A DNA stretch of 64,000 nucleotides, taken from NCBI GenBank assembly GCA_036417435.1, contig JAZAQT010000217.1, positions 124,001 through 188,000 on the forward strand, in the 5' to 3' direction. The first letter of the stretch is position 1, and each line of letters begins with the position of its first letter. Positions 39,601-50,299 of this stretch are shown here, one piece after another. The notes below the pieces were generated by a model. That model saw nothing but the letters and a program-made list of their open reading frames with translations. It was not told the origin of the DNA and ran no database searches. This DNA comes from Inia geoffrensis. Lineage: Eukaryota > Chordata > Mammalia > Artiodactyla > Iniidae. A program made the translations under genes and the position numbers.

Positions 39601-42600
39601 GGGTAGGGCATCGGAAGTGGGTCAGGTTTAGGGATGGGGTTAGGGTTAGGGTTAAGGAATGGGGAGGGATTAGGGTACAATTTAGGGTACGACAACACTT
39701 AAGGTTTAGCGTACGTGTGAGGGCACGAGTTAGTGTTGATTTCCTGGTTAAGATTAGGGCACGGGTGAGGGTAAGGCTTCGGGTGAGGGTCAGGGTTAGG
39801 ATTCGTGTTAGGGTTAGGGTTAAGGAATGCAGAGGGATTAGGGTACAGCTTAGGGTACGAGAGTGCTTAAGGGTTAGCGTTCGTGTGAGGGCAAGGGTTA
39901 GTGTTAGTGTCCTGTTTAAGATTAGGGCACGGGTGAGGGTAAGGTTTCGGTTGAGGGTCAGGGATAGAATTCGGGTGAGGGTTAGGGTTAGGGAATGGGG
40001 AGATATTAGGGCACAGTTTAGGGTACCACAACGCTTAAGGTTTAGCATACGTGTGAGGTCACTATTTAGTGTTAGTGTACTGCTTACGATTAGGGCACGG
40101 GTGAGGGTAAGGCATCGGAAGAGGGTCACGTTAAGGGTTAGGGTTAGGGTTAGGGTTAGGGAATGGGGATTGATTAGGGTACAGGTTAGGGTACGGCAAT
40201 GGCTTAGGGTTAGCGTACGTTAGAAGGCATGGGTTAGTGTTGATGTACTGGTTAAAATTAGGACACGGGTGTGGGTAAAGTTTCGAGTGAGTGTCATGGT
40301 TAGGTTTCAGGTTAGGGTTAGGGTTAGGGAATGGAGAGGGATTAGGGTACAGGTTAGGGTACCGCTGTGGTTTAGTGTTAGCGTACGTGTGAGGGCACGA
40401 GTTAGTCTTGGTGTCCTGGTTAAGATTAGGGCACGGGTGAGGGTAAGGCTTCTTGTGAGGGTCAGGGTTAGGATTCGGGTTAGGGTTAGGGTTAGGGAAT
40501 GGAGAGGGATTAGGGTACTGTTTAGGTTACGACAATTCCTAAGGGTTAGCGTAAGTGTGAGGGCACGAGTTAATGTTGGTGTACTGGTTAAGACAAGGGC
40601 ACCGATGAGGGTAAGGCCTCGGAAAAGGGTCACGTTCAGGGTTTCGCTTAGGGTTAGGGTTAGGGAATGGGGAGGGATTAGGGTACAGCATAGGGTACGA
40701 CAATGCTTATGGTTTAGACTACGTTTGAGGGCATAAGTTAGTGTTTGTGTACTGGTTAAGATTAGGGCATTGGTTAGGGTAGGGCATCGGAAGTGGGTCA
40801 GGTTTAGGGATGGGGTTAGGGTTAGGGTTAAGGAATGGGGAGGGATTAGAGTACAATTTAGGGTACGACAACGCTTAAGGTTTAGCGTACATGTGAGGGC
40901 ACAAGTTAGTGTTGGTGTCCTGGTTAAGATTAGGGCACGGGTGAGGGTAAGGCTTCGGGTGAGGGTCAGGGTTAGGATTCCTGTTAGGGTTAAGGTTAAG
41001 GAATGCAGAGGGATTAGGCTACAGCTTAGGGTACGACAGTGCTTAAGGGTTAGCGTTCGTGTGAGGGCAAGGGTTAGTGTTAGTGTCCTGGTTAAGATTA
41101 GGGGACGGGTCAGGGTAAGGCTTCAGGTGAGTGTCAGGGTTAGGATTAGGGTTAGGGTTAGGGAATGGGGATTGATTAGGGTACAGTTTAGGGTACGGCC
41201 ATGGCTTAGGGTTAGCGTACGTTAGAGGGCATGGGTTAGTGTTGATGTACTGGTTAAAATTACGACACGGGTGAGGGTAAAGTTTCGGGTGAGTGTCATG
41301 GTTAGGTTTCAGGTTAGGGTTAGGGTTAGGGAATGGAGAGGGATTAGGGTACAGGTTAGGGTACCGCTGCGGTTTAGTGTTAGCGTATGTGTGAGGGCAC
41401 GAGTTAGTCTTGGTGTCCTGGTTAAGATTAGGGCACGGGTGAGGGTAAGGCTTCTTGTGAGGGTCAGGGTTAGGATTCGGGTTAGGATTAGGGTTAGGGA
41501 ATGGAGAGGGATTAGGGTACTGTTTAGGGTACGACAATTCCTAAGGGTTAGCGTAAGTGTGAGGGCACGAGTTAGTGTTAGTGTACTGCTTACGATTAGG
41601 GCACGGGGGAGGGTAAGGCCTCGGAAGAGGGCCACGTTAAGGGTTAGGGTTAGGGTTAGGGTTAGGGAATGGGGATTGATTAGGGTACAGGTTAGGGTAC
41701 GGCAATGGCTTAGGGTTAGCATACGTTAGAGGGCATGGGTTAGTGTTGATGTACTGGTTAAAATTAGGACACGGGTGATGGTAAAGTTTCGGGTGAGTAT
41801 CATGGATAGGTTTCAGGTTAGGGTTAGGGTTAGGGAATGGAGAGGGATTAGGGTACAGGTTAGGGTACCGCTGCGGTTTAGTGTTAGCGTACGTGTGAGG
41901 GCACGACTTAGTCTTGGTGTCCTGGTTAAGATTAGGGCACGGGTGAGGGTAAGGCTTCGGGTGAGGTTCAGGGTTAGGATTCGGGTTAGGGTTAGGGTTA
42001 GGGAATGGAGAGGGATTAGGGTACAGGTTAGGGTACCGCTGCGGTTTAGTGTTAGCGTACGTGTGAGGGCACGAGTTAGTCTTGGTGTCCTCGTTAAGAT
42101 TAGGGCACGGGTGAGGTTAAGGCTTCTTGTGAGGGTCAGGGTTAGGATTTGGGTTAGGGTTAGGGTTAGGGAATGGAGAGGGATTAGGGTACTGGTTAGG
42201 GTACGACAATGCCTAAGGGTTAGCGTAAGTGTGAGGGCACGAGTTAGTGTTAGTGTACTGGTTAAGACAAGGGCACCGATGAGGGTAAGGCCTCAGAAAA
42301 GGGTCACGTTCAGGGTTTCGCTTAGGGTTAGGGTTAGGGAATGGGGAGGGATTAGGGTACAGGAGAGGGTACGACAATGCTTAAGGGTTAGCGTACGTTT
42401 GAGGGCATGAGTTAGTGTTTGTGTACTGGTTAAGATTAGGGCATTGGTTAGGGTAGGGCATCGGAAGTGGGTCAGGTTTAGGGATGGGGTTAGGGTTAGG
42501 TTTAAGGAATGGGGAGGGATTAGGTTACAATTTAGGGTACGACAACGCTTAAGGTTTAGCGTATGTGTGAGGGCACGAGTTAGTGTTGGTGTCCTGGTTA

Positions 42601-43702
42601 AGATTAGGGCACGGGTGAGGGTAAGGCTTCGGGTGAGGGTCAGGGTTAGGATTCGTGTTAGGGTTAGTGTTAGGGAATGCGGAGGGATTAGGGTACAGCT
42701 TAGGGTACGACAGTGCTTAAGGTTTAGCGTCCGTGTGAGGGCAAGGGTTAGTGTTAGTGTCCTGGTTAAGATTAGGGCACGGGTGAGGGTAAGGTTTCGG
42801 GTGATGGTCAGGGATAGAATTCGGGTTAGGGTTAGATTCAGGGAATGGGGAGATATTAGGGCACAGTTTAGGGTACCACAACGCTTAAGGTTTAGCATAC
42901 GTGTGAGGTCACTAGTTAGTGTTAGTGTACTGCTTACGATTAGGGCACGGGTGAGGGTAAGGCCTCGGAAGAGGGTCACGTTAAGGGTTAGGGTTAGGGT
43001 TAGGGTTAGGGAATGGGGATTGATTAGGGTACAGGTTAGGGTGCGGCAATGGCTTAGGGTTAGCGTACGTTAGAGGGCATGGGTTAGTGTTGATGTACTG
43101 GTTAAAATTAGGACACGGGTGAGGGTAAAGTTTCGGGTGAGTGTCATGGTTAGGTTTCAGGTTAGGGTTAGGGTTAGGGAATGGAGAGGGATTAGGGTAC
43201 AGGTTAGGGTACCGCTGCGGTTTAGTGTTAGCGTACGTGTGAGGGCACGAGTTAGTCTTGGTGTCCTGGTTAAGATTAGGGCACGGGTGAGGGTAAGGTT
43301 TCGGGTGAGGGTCAGGGTTAGGATTCGGGTTAGGGTTAGGGTTAGGGAATGGAGAGGGTTTAGGGTACAGGTTAGGGTACGACAATTCCTAAGTGTTAGC
43401 GTAAGTGTGAGGGCACGAGTTAGTGTTGGTGTACTGGTTAAGACAAGGGCATCAATGAGGGTAAGGCCTCGGAAAAGGGTCACGTTCAGGGTTTCGCTTA
43501 GGGTTAGGGTTAGGGAATGGGGAGGGATTAGGGTACAGGATAGGGTACGACAATGCTTAAGGGTTAGTGTACTTTTGAGGGCATGAGTTAGAGTTTGTGT
43601 ACTGGTTAAGATTAGGGCATTGGTTAGGGTAGGGCATCGGAAGTGGGTCAGGTTTAGGGATGGGGTTAGGGTTAGGGTTAAGGAATCGGGAGGTATTAGG
43701 GT

Positions 43703-45718
43703 ACAATTTAGGGTACGACAACGCTTAAGGTTTAGCGTACATGTGAGGGCACGAGTTAGTGTTGGTGTCCTGGTTAAGATTAGGGCACGGGTGATGGTAA
43801 GGCTTCGGGTGAGGGTCAGGGTTAGGATTCGTGTTAGGGTTAGGTTTAAGGAATGCAGAGGGATTAGGGTACAGCTTAGGGTACGACAGTGCTTAAGGGT
43901 TAGCGTTCGTGTGAGGGCAATGGTTAGTGTTAGTGTCCTGTTTAAGATTAGGGCACGGGTGAGGGTAAGGTTTCGGGTGAGGATCAGGGATAGAATTCGG
44001 GTGAGGGTTAGGGTTAGGGAATGGGGAGATATTAGGGCACAGTTTAGGGTACCACAACGCTTAAGGTTTAGCATACGTGTGAGGTCACTAGTTAGTGTTA
44101 GTGTACTGCTTACGATTAGGGCACGGGTGAGGGTAAGGCTTCGGGTGAGGGTCAGGGTTAGGATTCGTGTTAGGGTTAGGATTAGGGAATGCGGAGGGAT
44201 TAGGGTACAGCTTAGGGTATGACAGTGCTTAAGGGTTAGCGTTCGTGTGAGGGCAAGGGTTAGTGTTAGTGTCCTGGTTAAGATTAGGGCACGGGTGAGG
44301 GTAAGGCTTCAGGTGAGGGTCAGGTTTAGGATTCGGGTTAGGGTTAGGATTAGGGAATGGGGAGATATTAGGACACAGTTTAGGGTACCACAACGCTTAA
44401 GGTTTAGCGTACCTGTGAGGTCACTAGTTAGTGTTAGTGTACTGCTTACGATTAGGGCACGGGTGAGGGTAAGGCCTCGGAAGAGGGTCACGTTAAGGGT
44501 TAGGGTTAGGGTTAGGGTTAGGGAATGGGGATTGATTAGGGTACAGGTTAGGGTACGGCAATGGCTTAGGGTTAGCGTACGTTAGAGGGCATTGGTTAGT
44601 GTTGATGTACTGGTTAAAATTAGGACACGGGTGAGGGTAAAGTTTCGGGTGAGTGTCATGGTTAGCCTTCAGGTAAGGGTTAGGGTTAGGGAATGGAGAG
44701 GGATTAGGGTACAATTTAGGGTACGACAACGCTTAAGGTTTAGCGTACATGTGAGGGCACGAGTTAGTGTTGATGTCCTGGTTAAGATTAGGGCACGGGT
44801 GATGGTAAGGCTTCGGGTGAGGGTCAGGGTTAGGATTCGTGTTAGGGTTAGGTTTAAGGAATGCAGAGGGATTAGGGTACAGCTTAGGGTACGACAGTGC
44901 TTAAGGGTTAGCGTTCGTGTGAGGGCAATGGTTAGTGTTAGTGTCCTGTTTAAGATTAGGGCACGGGTGAGGGTAAGGTTTCGGGTGAGGATCAGGGATA
45001 GAATTCGGGTGAGGGTTAGGGTTAGGGAATGGGGAGATATTAGGGCACAGTTTAGGGTACCACAACGCTTAAGGTTTAGCATACGTGTGAGGTCACTAGT
45101 TAGTGTTAGTGTACTGCTTACGATTAGGGCACGGGTGAGGGTAAGGCTTCGGGTGAGGGTCAGGGTTAGGATTCGTGTTAGGGTTAGGATTAGGGAATGC
45201 AGAGGGATTAGGGTACAGCTTAGGGTACGACAGTGCTTAAGGGTTAGCGTTCGTGTGAGGGCAAGGGTTAGTGTTAGTGTCCTGGTTAAGATTAGGGCAC
45301 GGGTGAGGGTAAGGCTTCAGGTGAGGGTCAGGTTTAGGATTCGGGTTAGGGTTAGGATTAGGGAATGGGGAGATATTAGGACACAGTTTAGGGTACCACA
45401 ACGCTTAAGGTTTAGCGTACCTGTGAGGTCACTAGTTAGTGTTAGTGTACTGCTTACGATTAGGGCACGGGTGAGGGTAAGGCCTCGGAAGAGGGTCACG
45501 TTAAGGGTTAGGGTTAGGGTTAGGGTTAGGGAATGGGGATTGATTAGGGTACAGGTTAGGGTACGGCAATGGCTTAGGGTTAGCGTACGTTAGAGGGCAT
45601 TGGTTAGTGTTGATGTACTGGTTAAAATTAGGACACGGGTGAGGGTAAAGTTTCGGGTGAGTGTCATGGTTAGCCTTCAGGTAAGGGTTAGGGTTAGGGA
45701 ATGGAGAGGGATTAGGGT
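43703..45718 (+). repeat. Recent tandem duplication of a 6-monomer (1,008-bp) block
   Basis: 43703-44710 and 44711-45718 align at a constant 1,008-bp offset (class A starts 44108/45116 and 44444/45452) with only a few substitutions seen (for example 'atgcggaggg' versus 'atgcagaggg', and 'ggtatgacag' versus 'ggtacgacag'). Both block ends lie in the monomer words 'ggattagggtaca', so the breakpoints are at the same phase of the 168-bp monomer, as expected for an unequal exchange between paralogous monomers. Confidence 0.85.
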
Positions 45719-46886
45719 ACAGGTTAGGGTACCACTGCGGATTATTGTTAGCGTACTTGTGAGGGCACGAGTTAGTCTTGGTGTCCTGGTTAAGATTAGG
45801 GCACGGGTGAGGGTAAGGCTTCGGGTGAGGGTCAGGTTTAGGATTCGGGTTAGTGTTAGGGTTAGGGAATGGAGAGGGATTAGGGTACAGGTTAGGGTAC
45901 GACAATGCTTAAGGGCTAGCGTAAGTTTGAGGGCACGAGTTAGTGTTGGTGTACTGGTTAAGACAAGGGCACCGATGAGGGTAAGGCCTCGGAAAAGGGT
46001 CACGTTCAGGGTTTCGGTTAGGGTTAGGGTTAGGGAATGGGGAGGAATTAGGGTACAGGATAGGGTACGACAATGCTTAAGGGTTAGCGTACTTTTGAGG
46101 GCATGAGTTAGAGTTTGTGTACTGGTTAAGATTAGGGCATTGGTTAGTGTAGGGCATCGGAAGTGGGTCAGGTTTACGGATGGGGTTAGGGTTAGGGTTA
46201 AGGAATGGGGAGGGATTAGGGTACAATTTAGGGTACGACAACGCTTAAGGTTTAGCGTACGTGTTAGGGCACGTGTTAGTGTTGGTGTCCTGGTTAAGAT
46301 TAGGGCACGGGTGAGGGTAAGGCTTCGGGTGAGGGTCAGGGTTAGGATTCGTGTTAGGGTTAGGGTTAAGGAATGCAGAGGGATTAGGGTACAGCTTCGG
46401 GTACGACAGTGCTTAAGGGTTAGCGTTCGTGTGACGGTAAGGGTTAGTGTTAGTGTCCTGGTTAAGATTAGGGCACGGGTGAGGTTAAGGCTTCAGATGA
46501 GGGTCAGGGTTAGGATTCAGTTTAGTGTTAGGGTTAGGGAATGGGGAGGGATTAGGGTACAGTTTAGGGTACGACAACGATTAAGGGTTAGCGTACGTGT
46601 GAGGGCACGAGTTGGTGTTGGTGTCCTGGTTAAGATTAGGGCACGGGTGAAGGTAAGGCTTCGGGTGAGGGTCAGGTTTAGGATTCGGTTTAGGTTTAGG
46701 GTTAGGGAATGGAGAGGGATTCGGGTACAGGTTAGGGTACAACAATGCTTAAGGGTTAGCGTACGTGTGAGGGCACGAGTTAGTGTTGGTGTCCTGGTTA
46801 AGATTAGGGCACGGGTGAGGGTTAGGCTTCGGGTGAGTGTCAGGGTTAGGATTCGTGTTAGGGTTAGGGTTAAGGAATGCAGAGGG

Positions 46887-46890
46887 ATTC
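46887..46890. other. Junction between telomere-like and L1-derived satellites
   Basis: The class F monomer 'taaggaatgcagagggatt' stops and the text continues 'ctgtcgcgtgttcag', which corresponds to 'attctgcctcgcgttcaag' about 90 bp after the hairpin in L1-satellite units (compare 56,279 onwards). The letters 'att' fit both sides, a 3-base microhomology. No TTAGGG-like monomer occurs to the right and no L1-satellite sequence to the left. Confidence 0.85.
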
Positions 46891-47603
46891 TGTCGCGTGT
46901 TCAGTTCCTCTTCACAGCCTTACTTCAGTATATTTTTGGATGACAGGGTTCATTTGTTACTCTGCAGGTTTGTGAAGTACAGTGTTTTTAAGTTTTTTTC
47001 TCAACTAACTTTCTCGTGATCTTACCACAATACAGCAAAATTGCTTCAGGCCCTAATCTGGTTTCTGCATGGCATGCTGTGCCTTTGGTGAATTCTTCTT
47101 CCTGGCTGGAAATCAGAGTTCAATGTGCCCGTTCAAACACAGAGTTATTTGCTCATTGTTTCTCCCTATTCCTGTTCACCTTCAGAAGAAATTGCGACCT
47201 TTGCCAAACAGGAGGTTAAACATTGTTTCTCATAATGTGGAGAGAGATAGTAAAGCTTATGGAAAGGGGATCCCGAGTAACAGGGGGCAAAAACTGAGAT
47301 GAGTGTTAGAAAATTTGCTCGATCACTTGGTTGACCACAATTTGGGTTTCTCATGCATATTTTAACTGAAGGATGAATCCCTTAAACCTGGAGATTTGAA
47401 ATCCATGGAATGGGGACCATGCACTATTCCATCAAAGGGTCTTCATTCGCTCATGAAACCTCAGCAATCCTATCAGCCCAAAGTGTCCAGCCTTGTATCT
47501 CCCCCAGCTGTGTATGTAGAGAGAAATCCAGGTTTCATCACAAGCCCTGAATGAAAGAGTTAAGAATTTCTCTCTATTTCACTGTTTTTGTGTTTTGTTT
47601 TTG

Positions 47604-48465
47604 CAATTTATTTTTATAATAGGATATAGCTAATTTTCACTGCTGTGTTTGTGCCGCTGTACACACACATGATTCTATTACAGCGACCTACAAATACATG
47701 GGTTTTAAGTTTCTTCGTGGTCAGGTATATTCCTAGGCAGTGAAAACAGGGTGTCAAGTCCATTTCGTTGAGCAAGGTGTAGGTCTTGTCTAGTATATAT
47801 TTGGCTTATGGAATGGTATCTGTACTAATTTCAACCTCTGCTCTTATACAGCCTCCCAACTCACCTTTTCCATTAAGCAACCTTAAGTTTCTTTGGTAAA
47901 TGTGAGACTATTGTGTTTTGTCATACAGTTCATGTGTAGCCGTGTTTACATTCTGGTATTAGTGATAACTTATGATGTTTCTTTTTCTGTGTGACTTATT
48001 TCACTTAGAATCATCGTACCTAAACCACTTATTATGCTGCTACGGGCCTGGTGACATTAATTTCATTGCTGAGTAACATTCTATTGTACTTAAGTACCAC
48101 AACTTCTATATCTATTTTTTCTCTTTCTGGGCTATTGAAATTGTACCATAGTCGAGGTTCTTGTAAACAGAGCAGCCCCAAACTTTGGGGTGGCTGTGTC
48201 TTTTTCAGTTGAATTTTCCTAATCTGTAGGACCATAAGTGGAAGTGCCCTCGGTTCTGTAGCTTGGTTTTTTATATGTTTCAGAAAACACCGTATACTTC
48301 TCCAGAGTGGCTGTTGGCAATTTACATCCCACCCAACAGCATAAAAAGGCTGCCTGTTCCCCACTTTCTGTCCTGCCTCTCTGGATTTTACAATTTTTTC
48401 AGACAGCTCTTTTGAGCATTGGGACGTGAGACTTCATTGTAGTGCGGATTTCCATTGCAGGCTTT
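47604..48465 (-). repeat. L1 3'-end-derived segment in satellite copy 1
   Basis: Read on the minus strand, the segment follows the end of a cetartiodactyl L1. On + it runs from an 'aatttatttttata' start through counterparts of 'tgacttacttcacttag', 'ttgagtgatattccattgta' and 'gtaccacaacttctatatcc', to counterparts of the upstream L1 text around 'gtggctgttggcaatttac' and 'gtgagacttcattgtagtg'. Divergence is high. No reading frame of the L1 protein survives. Confidence 0.7.
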
Positions 48466-48470
48466 CTCGG

Positions 48471-48541
48471 TTGGCCAAAAAGGGCGTATGCATATTTTCC
48501 TGAATATAATCAGGAAAAAATGCATATGCTCTTTTTGGCCA
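48471..48541. mobile_element. Mariner-type hairpin (MITE) in satellite copy 1, decayed
   Basis: An imperfect palindrome with ends ttggccaaaaag / ctttttggcca and centre 'cctgaatataatcagg'. Relative to the perfect 72-bp form at 58885 it carries arm changes ('gcatat' for 'gcgttt', and 'gctctt' for 'gccctt' on the right). Ends of this kind are known from Tc1/mariner-derived hairpin elements of cetartiodactyls. It has no coding capacity. Confidence 0.75.
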
Positions 48542-49350
48542 TGTGCATCACTGTTGAAGTTGTGCCTCTTTCCCTATGCTTTAAATGTAATTCCAATCTA
48601 TCACTTGAAATCGCTTTCCTGCAATTCTCCCTCGCTTTCAAGTCTTCTTCGCATCTTTATTTCAATATATTTCTGGATGATAGCAGTCATTTGTAACTCT
48701 GCTGTTTTGTGAATTACAGTTCCTCTGAGCTCCTTTTGTCAGCTCCCTTTCTTGTGAGCTGACTGAAAAACTGCAAGATTGCTTCAATCCATATTCTTGT
48801 TTTCAGGCGACTTGCTGAGCCTTTGCTTAATACTTCTTCCTCATGTGAATTGAGAGTGAAATGTGCCCATCAAAGCCCTTACGGCTAATTTTTCATTGTT
48901 TCTCCCTCTTCCCATTGATCCTCTGTACTAATTGCAGACTGTGAAAAACAGGAAATTAAAGGCATTGACTATGCAAGTGGTGTGATTGTTAGTAAAGCGG
49001 CTGGAAGGTTGATCCTGTGACCCAGTAGAGGAAAAATGAGGTGCGTTTTAGAAACCTTTCCCAATCACATGGTATACCATCTGTTGGGTTTCTCATGCAT
49101 GGTTTCGCTGTAAGAAGATTCCCTTAAACCTGGAGTGTTGTGACACACGGAATGAGTAGCTTTAAGTATTGTATTAGAGGTTCGGCATTTGCTCACCAAA
49201 GCTAACCAATCCTCACAGCCCCATGTGTCCAGCCTTATGTCTTATCCAGCTATGGGTTTCTATGTGATCAATCCACTTTGCATCACAGCCCCTGAATCAA
49301 TTTTGTACGAGTGTTTCTCTCTTTCTTTGTCTCTGTGTTTTGTTTTTAAA

Positions 49351-50212
49351 ATTTATTTTTATAATGGTGTTTAGCTGATTATCACTGCTGTGTTTGTGCC
49401 ACTCTGCACACACTTGAGTCCCTTATGGAGATATATCAATACATAGGTTTTAAGATTCCTACTACTCACATATATTCCTCTGTGGTGAATAGGGTGTGTT
49501 GAGGCCAGTTCATTGAGCAAGGTGTAGATCTTGTCTATTACATATTTGGTTTATTGAATGGTATCTGTGTTCATTTCAAACTCTGATTTTATGCATCACC
49601 CCACCTCACCTTTCCCCTTAAGCTGGCATAAGTGTGTTTTCTAAATGTGAGACACTCTTGTTTTGTAATTCAGTTGTTGTGCAGTCATATTTACATTCCC
49701 TCTATGAGTGATATCTTATGATATGTTTCTTTTTCTGTGTGACTTAAGTCAAGCAGTATCGTCGAAACTCGATCCACTCTTTATGCTTCTACTAGCCTTA
49801 TTACATTGATTTCATAGTGAAGAGATATTCCATTGTGCGTAAGTACCACACCTTCCTTATCCATTGTTCTCTTTCCTGGGGTATTTAAGGTGTACTGAAG
49901 TCGAGGTTCTTGTAAACAGAGCAGCCCTAAACTTTGCTGTGCCTGTGTCTTTTTGATTTTTAGACTTCCCTAGATATGCTCCTGTGATTGCAAGTGCCCT
50001 ATGCTCTGTAGCTCTGCTTTTTAGATGATTTACAAACCAGGATACACTTCTCCAGAGTGCCTCTTCTCAGTTTACACACAGCCCATCAGTGTATAAAGGC
50101 TGCCTGTTCTCCATGGCCTGTCCTGCATTTCTGCGTTTTACAATTTTTTCAGATGGCCCTTTTGACCGGTGGGAAATGAGACTTCTTTGGTGTGCAGATT
50201 TGCATTGCTTGC
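49351..50212 (-). repeat. L1 3'-end-derived segment in satellite copy 2
   Basis: Same colinear L1-like order as in the other copies, from 'atttatttttataatggtg' to 'gacttctttggtgtgcag' just before the hairpin. The text 'gaccggtgggaaatgagact' parallels the L1 text around 'gaccggtgtgaggtgatac'. It is degenerate and has no open L1 frame. Confidence 0.7.
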
Positions 50213-50218
50213 TTTCTT

Positions 50219-50292
50219 GGTTGCCCATAAAGTGCATATGCGTGTTTTCCTGAATATATTCAGGAGAAGATGCATACGCCCTTTTTGGCCAA
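50219..50292. mobile_element. Mariner-type hairpin (MITE) in satellite copy 2, left arm decayed
   Basis: The right arm 'tgcatacgccctttttggcc' is intact, while the left arm reads 'ggttgcccataaagtgcata' and has lost several pairings. The centre 'cctgaatatattcagg' is perfect. L1-satellite similarity ends immediately to the right, within about 10 bp of the hairpin end. Confidence 0.75.
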
Positions 50293-50299
50293 CTGCACC

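Larger units (their letters stand above)
1..46889 (+). repeat. Telomere-hexamer-derived satellite array, 168-bp monomer
   Basis: The whole stretch is a head-to-tail satellite with the G-rich strand on +. Landmarks such as 'ggttaagattaggg' recur at 168-bp steps (near 511, 679, 847, 1015, 1183). 168 is exactly 28 x 6, and a monomer can be cut into 28 hexamers, nearly all recognisable variants of gggtta (gggtga, gggcac, gggtca, gggtac, gggaat). Each monomer keeps a short core of 2-5 perfect TTAGGG units; the longest runs found have five. It is therefore a degenerate subtelomeric or interstitial satellite, not a functional telomere. At least seven monomer classes (A-G) are recognisable by the words after the core, for example 'ccgctgcggttta' (B), 'cgacagtgctta' (F) and 'ccacaacgctta' (G). 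Class A starts with 'gcttacgattaggg' and marks HOR starts at 5, 1517, 3029, 4709, 5381, 5873 and onwards. Known baleen-whale terminal 'heavy' satellites are a possible relative; identity not verified. Confidence 0.95.
18327..46889 (+). repeat. HOR zone 3: irregular HORs of 2 to 11 monomers
   Basis: Class A starts are at about 18327, 19334, 20329, 21841, 23185, 24012, 25523, 26867, 27861, 29037, 30031, 31542, 32382, 33377, 34883, 35890, 36898, 38237, 40082, 41588, 42932, 44108, 44444, 45116 and 45452. Spacings are multiples of 168 less a few bases (for example 336, 672, 840, 1008, 1176, 1344, 1506-1512, 1845). Recurrent spacings of 992-995 bp come from six monomers with shared small deletions. 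The zone is built by nested duplications rather than one dominant HOR, and it ends in a class F monomer cut short at the junction with the L1-derived satellite. Confidence 0.85.

Noticed and set aside
1..46889. Dozens of open frames of 60-376 codons on both strands
   Set aside because: All are produced by the hexamer and the 168-bp period (VR, LT and PN dipeptides). They occur on both strands at once, recur with every HOR and have no gene context.
1..46889. A functional telomere
   Set aside because: Perfect TTAGGG runs found do not exceed five units; the rest is degenerate with fixed variant positions and HOR structure.
1..46889. CRISPR array or other prokaryotic repeat system
   Set aside because: There are no spacers: the whole period is repeat, and the flanks are mammalian retroelements.
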